Below, in pieces: positions 60,161 through 64,000 of a stretch of DNA of 64,000 nucleotides; the stretch's first letter is position 1, and every line of letters starts with the position of its first letter. The position numbers were made by a program, and so were the translations under genes. Origin of the DNA: SCQP01 sp050747745 (lineage in GTDB: Bacteria; Acidobacteriota; Terriglobia; Terriglobales; SCQP01); contig JBOGKM010000115.1 in NCBI GenBank assembly GCA_050747745.1, positions 34,799-98,798 on the forward strand, in the 5' to 3' direction. Under the pieces are notes generated by a model, which made no database searches, was not told where the DNA came from, and saw only the letters and a list, made by a program, of their open reading frames with translations.

Positions 60161-61306
60161 ATGCAAACAGTTGCAAACCTAGAGGTTTTGGGGGTGGGGG
60201 GAGCGGAAGCGGCGGTTTGGCAGGCGAGTTGCGGGAAAAAGGATGCAGGAACGAGATCCTTGGCCTACCCTCCTCCCACACTGACCACCGGCGCAGCCCA
60301 GCCGGAATTCGATCCGCAGCTTCCCACCGAGGATCTCATTTTTGGCTGCAGCGCGCAGATGGCACGGGTACGGCTGATGGTGAACCGGGTGGCGGCGACC
60401 TCGATCCCGGCATTGATTCACGGGGAAAGCGGCACGGGCAAGGAGTTGATCGCGCGGCTGCTGCATGCCAACTCGGCGAACCGGGAAGGGCCGTTTGTAC
60501 AGGTGAACTGCCCGTCGCTGCCGGCCAGCCTGGTGGAGAGCGAATTATTTGGTTACGAACGGGGCGCGTTCACCGGGGCGGCGAGCAGCAAGCCAGGGCG
60601 GGTGGAAATGGCCGACGGCGGGACGCTGTTTCTGGACGAGATCGGTGATTTTGCCCTGGAGTTGCAGGCCAAACTGCTGCAACTGCTGCAGGACGGGCAT
60701 TTTGTGCGCATCGGGGCGCACCTGGACCAACAGGTGCAGGCGAGGGTAGTGTGCGCCACCAACCGTGATCTGGGACACGAAGTGGAGCGCGGACAGTTCC
60801 GGCGCGACTTGTACTACCGCATTAACGCGGTGACCATCGAACTGCCGCCGCTGCGGCAACGGGCGGGGGATATTCCACTACTGGTGGATTATTTTCTGCG
60901 GTTGTACGGGAGCCGCTATCAGCGGCCGGCGCCGCCGCTGTCGTTGCCGGCGCGGCAGGCGCTGGCTAGCTATAGCTGGCCCGGCAATATCCGGCAATTG
61001 CAGAACGTGATCAAGCGGCTGGTGATTTTGGGCAGCGAAGAGGTGATTGCGCATGAAGTCGCCGGACAGGAAGACGCCGTGGTGGGCCTGGAGCTGGACG
61101 GGGGGGCGGAGCGCTCGCTGAAGGAGATCACAAGGACGGCGATCGAGAAACTGGAGAAGGTGGTGATCGCGCGCTCTTTGCGGCAGCACAACTGGAACCG
61201 GCGGGAAGTATCGCAATCGCTGAAGATCAGCTACCGGGCACTACTGTACAAGCTAAAGAAATTCGAAACTTCGGGACCGCAGGGCGGAGGGAACGAGGGT
61301 CTGTAA
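60161..61306 (+). CDS. Sigma-54-dependent activator without receiver domain, locus 2
   Basis: A 381-residue enhancer-binding protein. Walker A GESGTGKE (K94), GAFTGA (135-140), Walker B LFLDEIG, the FRRDLYYRINAV segment and a C-terminal Fis-type helix-turn-helix (HNWNRREVSQSLKISYRALL). The first 60 residues are no known sensor domain. The start is uncertain: TTG 60098, ATG 60116 or ATG 60161; I use 60161, which has AGGTCACAGGT before it. It is followed after 4 bases by an exopolysaccharide export gene, so it probably controls that locus. It resembles the activator at 35462. Confidence 0.9.
   Translation: MQTVANLEVLGVGGAEAAVWQASCGKKDAGTRSLAYPPPTLTTGAAQPEFDPQLPTEDLIFGCSAQMARVRLMVNRVAATSIPALIHGESGTGKELIARLLHANSANREGPFVQVNCPSLPASLVESELFGYERGAFTGAASSKPGRVEMADGGTLFLDEIGDFALELQAKLLQLLQDGHFVRIGAHLDQQVQARVVCATNRDLGHEVERGQFRRDLYYRINAVTIELPPLRQRAGDIPLLVDYFLRLYGSRYQRPAPPLSLPARQALASYSWPGNIRQLQNVIKRLVILGSEEVIAHEVAGQEDAVVGLELDGGAERSLKEITRTAIEKLEKVVIARSLRQHNWNRREVSQSLKISYRALLYKLKKFETSGPQGGGNEGL
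60162..60175. promoter_or_regulatory. Dyad operator candidate TGCA-N6-TGCA
   Basis: TGCAAACAGTTGCA has inverted arms TGCAA/TTGCA around ACAG, the same layout as 60015-60028. It overlaps the proposed start codon of the activator gene, a position that would suit autorepression. Confidence 0.45.
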
Positions 61307-61310
61307 GGCT

Positions 61311-61955
61311 ATGCGGAGAGGCTTAACGGCAACGTGCGGGCTGGTGCTGGCCGGCGCGCTGCTGGCAGTGACTGGAGCGGGCGCTCAAAGCCCGCGGGGG
61401 GTGAAGACTGTGCCGGCGGCGGCGACGCCCCCGCGCGGCCCGGCGGCGGTGAAATCGGCGGCGGATCCGGAATACGTGCTCGGTCCCGGCGACGTGCTCT
61501 CGATCGACGTGTGGAAGCAGCCGGAGATCAGCCGCACGCTGCCGGTGCGGCCGGACGGGCGCATCAGCCTGCCGCTTGTAGGAGAAGTCATGGCGGCGGG
61601 CAAAACCGCGCACCAGTTGCGGGTCGAAATTGGCACGCGGCTAAAAAAATACATAGACGATCCCACCGTCACGGTAATGGTGACCGACGCCCAGAGCCAG
61701 CGTTTTGTGATCGTGGGACGGGTATTGAAGCCCGGGACGTATTCGCTCGCGCACCCGGAGACCATCCTGGACGCCATCGCCATGGCGGGCGGGCTGTCAC
61801 CGTTTGCGAACGGTAAAAAGATTTATCTGCTGCGCAAGCGCAAAACCGACGGCGTTATGCTGCGTTACAACTTCAACTACCATGACGTGAGTCTGGGCCT
61901 CACGCCGCGGGAAAACATCGCGCTGCAACCGGGCGACATCATCGTGGTGCCATGA
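61311..61955 (+). CDS. Polysaccharide export protein (Wza/EpsE-like), locus 2
   Basis: A 214-residue exported protein with signal peptide 1-25 (ends GAGAQ). Poly_export domain YVLGPGDVLSIDVWKQPEIS and PVRPDGRISLPLVG, then SLBB region FVIVGRVLKPGTYSLAHPE and LDAIAMAGGLSPF, ending LQPGDIIVVP. It is a paralogue of 5918-6571. It follows the sigma-54 activator by 4 bases, so both are probably one transcript. Confidence 0.93.
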   Translation: MRRGLTATCGLVLAGALLAVTGAGAQSPRGVKTVPAAATPPRGPAAVKSAADPEYVLGPGDVLSIDVWKQPEISRTLPVRPDGRISLPLVGEVMAAGKTAHQLRVEIGTRLKKYIDDPTVTVMVTDAQSQRFVIVGRVLKPGTYSLAHPETILDAIAMAGGLSPFANGKKIYLLRKRKTDGVMLRYNFNYHDVSLGLTPRENIALQPGDIIVVP

Positions 61956-63223
61956 GAAACAGCCTGCTCAAACGTTGGCAGAGGACGGCGGGCGCGCTGG
62001 GCATGGTGCTCACCGCCGGTCTGAGCCTGCGCCTGCATGCGCAGACCACCGTCAGCGGCGCCACCGGCGGCTCGCCGGAGAATCCCTGGATCCTGGCGGC
62101 GGCCTACACGCAGGCCTGGGACAACAACATTACACTCTCCGCCACGCCCCAGGGCGACACCTCCAGCCAGGTCGCCTTGAATCTGGGTGGACATTGGCAG
62201 GGACCGCGTTGGAACTTTTCCGCGCTCTACACGCCGGAAGGGGTCACCTACGCGCACCATCGCGCACTTTCGTATTTCGCGCAGACCTACGACCAAAGCC
62301 TGACCTATGCCACCGGTCCGGAATCTTCGCTATCGTGGAGCGTTTCCGCCGCGATGTACCCGCAGCGGGGCGGACTCCCGGGAGGGGCCATCAACGGCGG
62401 GCTGGGCGCAGCACTGACAGCGGGCCAGGGTTTGGGCGTGGGCAGCGACCTCACCGACGGCACCACCACACTGAACTGGCAGCAAAAAGTCAGCGCGCGC
62501 TCGACCTGGTCGGCAGGCGTGAATTTTGGCCTCAATGCCTTCACTCCCGACCGCCAACTGCTGATCGAAACGGGCCGGCAGACGCCGCTGGAGGCGGCCG
62601 ACCATTCCAACATGCTGGGCGGCACGGTGGGCTGGAATCACAATGTCAATGCCAGTCTCACGCTGGGCGTGAGCGCCATGGACAACCGCGTCCGCTACAC
62701 GCGCACCAACGCGCGCCTGAACTACAGCGACGTCGAGGCGACCATGGGCGAGACGCTAGGCACCTGGCAACTGCGGTTGGGGGCGGGACCGTCGTGGACG
62801 CAGAACCTGGAATCGAGCAGCTTCACCGAGCGCGGCTTGGGCTATGCCGCCAATGCGTCGCTGACGAAGCAGTTTGGCCTGAGCGAGTCGGGCATTCAGT
62901 GGGAGCACACGCTGCAGGCAGGCTACCTGCCAGGCGGCGTCGCGCACGATTTGTTCGGTGCGCAGTATGGCACCCAGTGGGCGACCGACTGGCAGGCGTC
63001 GGTCAGCGCCGGCTACAGCCGTCAGGGCGTGGCCCAGGGTGCCGTCGTCAATACACAGTACGCCAGCGCTGGTGTTTCCTGGCACCCGAGCCCTGATTGG
63101 TCGCTGCAAGGCGGGGGCAGCTTCGTGCGGGAGCCGTTCAGCCTGCTGGGCGAGGGCGCGGGCTCGCTGCGGCGGGAGTCGGTATTTGTCAGCCTGCGCT
63201 TTGCCCCGGGAGGAACACGCTGA
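61952..63223 (+). CDS. Outer-membrane beta-barrel protein, locus 2
   Basis: A 423-residue exported protein with a signal peptide (about 1-31, ends LHAQ). The body has alternating beta-strand patterns rich in Gly, Trp, Gln and Ser (SLSWSVSAAMYP, TLNWQQKVSARSTWSAGVNF) and an amphipathic C-terminal strand (RESVFVSLRFAPG). It occupies the same place as 6561-7847 in locus 1, between the export protein and the chain-length protein. ATGA overlap with the export gene. Confidence 0.82.
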   Translation: MRNSLLKRWQRTAGALGMVLTAGLSLRLHAQTTVSGATGGSPENPWILAAAYTQAWDNNITLSATPQGDTSSQVALNLGGHWQGPRWNFSALYTPEGVTYAHHRALSYFAQTYDQSLTYATGPESSLSWSVSAAMYPQRGGLPGGAINGGLGAALTAGQGLGVGSDLTDGTTTLNWQQKVSARSTWSAGVNFGLNAFTPDRQLLIETGRQTPLEAADHSNMLGGTVGWNHNVNASLTLGVSAMDNRVRYTRTNARLNYSDVEATMGETLGTWQLRLGAGPSWTQNLESSSFTERGLGYAANASLTKQFGLSESGIQWEHTLQAGYLPGGVAHDLFGAQYGTQWATDWQASVSAGYSRQGVAQGAVVNTQYASAGVSWHPSPDWSLQGGGSFVREPFSLLGEGAGSLRRESVFVSLRFAPGGTR

Positions 63224-63224
63224 C

Positions 63225-64000
63225 ATGCCGCGCCGACCGATTACCAACCCGATGGAGTACGTGCAGATCGCCCTGCGGCGGTGGCTCTGGATTGTGGTGC
63301 CGGCGGTGGTGATAGCCGGCCTGACGGCGGTGGTCGTGAAAAAGATGCCGAAAATGTATCAGTCGAGCTCGCTCATTCTGATCGAGCCGCAGCGGGTACC
63401 CACCGACATGGTGCAGCCGACGGTCAGCGGCACCGTGATGGACCGTCTGGAGTACATCCAGGAGCAAATCCTCAGCCGCACCCAGCTCAGCGAGATTATT
63501 CAGAAATACGGGTTGTACCACGGCGAGGGCTTGACGGCCGAGGGCCAGGTTGAACAGATGCGCAAGGACATCACCGTGCAGCCGGTAATGGATCCGAACA
63601 GCGCGCGCGTGACTGTCTCCGCCTTCAGAATCCAGTTCCAGGGGCGCAGCCGGGTGCTGGCGCAGCAGGTCACGCAAGACCTTTCCACGCTTTTCCTCAC
63701 CGAAAACCTGAGGGCGCGCTCGCAGCAGGCGCAAGGCACCGAGGAGTTCATCAGCGGCCAGGTGGCGCAGGCCAGCCAGACGCTGCAGGGGCTGGAAACG
63801 CAGTTGCGCAATCTGAAAAGCCAGTATATGGGCAGCCTGCCGCAGCAGCAGCAGGCGAATCTGCAGGTGATGGGCCAGTTGCAGACCGTGATGCAAAACG
63901 ATGATGACGCCATTGCGCGCGCGCAGCAGCAAAAGACCTACCTCACCTCGCTCGCGCAGGCAGTTGCGAAGCTGGGACCAGGAGCGGCGGGGTCGGTCGC
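63225..64000 (+). CDS. Wzz-type chain-length determinant, locus 2 (cut by window end)
   Basis: An open frame from the ATG at 63225 (GGGAGGAAC before it) runs to the window end, 258 codons. It begins MPRRPITNPMEYVQIALRRW, has a membrane helix (about 18-38, RWLWIVVPAVVIAGLTAVVV), then a periplasmic domain and a coiled coil (RARSQQAQGTEEFISGQVAQ and on). The Wzz start MEYVQIALRRWLWI is typical. The C-terminal part with the second helix lies beyond the window. It is the partner of the export protein at 61311. Confidence 0.9.
   Translation, partial: MPRRPITNPMEYVQIALRRWLWIVVPAVVIAGLTAVVVKKMPKMYQSSSLILIEPQRVPTDMVQPTVSGTVMDRLEYIQEQILSRTQLSEIIQKYGLYHGEGLTAEGQVEQMRKDITVQPVMDPNSARVTVSAFRIQFQGRSRVLAQQVTQDLSTLFLTENLRARSQQAQGTEEFISGQVAQASQTLQGLETQLRNLKSQYMGSLPQQQQANLQVMGQLQTVMQNDDDAIARAQQQKTYLTSLAQAVAKLGPGAAGSV

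Noticed and set aside
1..64000. CRISPR arrays, integrases, intact insertion sequences, rRNA genes
   Set aside because: I looked for regular short repeats, transposase or integrase motifs and rRNA-like stretches and saw none.

Overview
The window is GC-rich bacterial DNA, densely packed and with many ATGA start/stop overlaps. The gene mix points to an environmental Gram-negative bacterium, most likely an Acidobacteriota member: a PEP-CTERM/exosortase exopolysaccharide locus, a complete stressosome module, KDO synthesis (kdsA), outer-membrane export proteins and a post-COAP-type secreted protein. The phylum assignment is inference; no rRNA or other decisive marker is present.

Layout. 1-69: the last codons of a murG-like gene. 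196-5642 (minus): a stressosome operon, rsbR-rsbS-rsbT-rsbX, followed in the same overlapping transcript by a histidine kinase, a NarL-type regulator and a secreted protein of unknown function. The kinase has an N-terminal region resembling the RsbT-binding domain of RsbU. 5918-28583 (plus): one long exopolysaccharide/exosortase locus. It holds the export channel, outer-membrane barrel, chain-length protein, BY-kinase, phosphoglycosyl transferase, several glycosyltransferases, deacetylase, ligase, flippase, a glycosyltransferase-methyltransferase fusion, exosortase, EpsI and a PrsT-like TPR lipoprotein. 28584-36715: an accessory island with a degenerate sigma-54 activator, a second agarase-like secreted protein, a methyltransferase, a LuxR regulator, three related secreted proteins (two ending in PEP-CTERM signals) and a sigma-54 activator. 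36740-51916: housekeeping genes (topA, dprA, hslUV, rpsU, rsmI, an RNase H, gatC, gatA, a cold-shock gene, kdsA, pyrG), then tRNA-Ala. 52027-55681: decayed CheB/CheR/PAS signalling genes. 55796-59960: a winged-helix regulator, an HD protein, an isolated nuoB and an ABC-2 exporter. 60161-64000: a second sigma-54 activator leading directly into a second exopolysaccharide locus, cut by the window edge.

How the parts connect. Sigma-54-type promoters (GG, ten bases, GC) precede the methyltransferase, one PEP-CTERM gene and the post-COAP gene. A recurring dyad, TGCA-N6-TGCA, lies upstream of these promoters, upstream of the first exopolysaccharide operon and twice near the second activator gene. 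I propose that the two enhancer-binding proteins control exopolysaccharide synthesis and its exosortase-sorted cargo through these sites. The stressosome operon is divergent from the first exopolysaccharide operon and shares its intergenic region.
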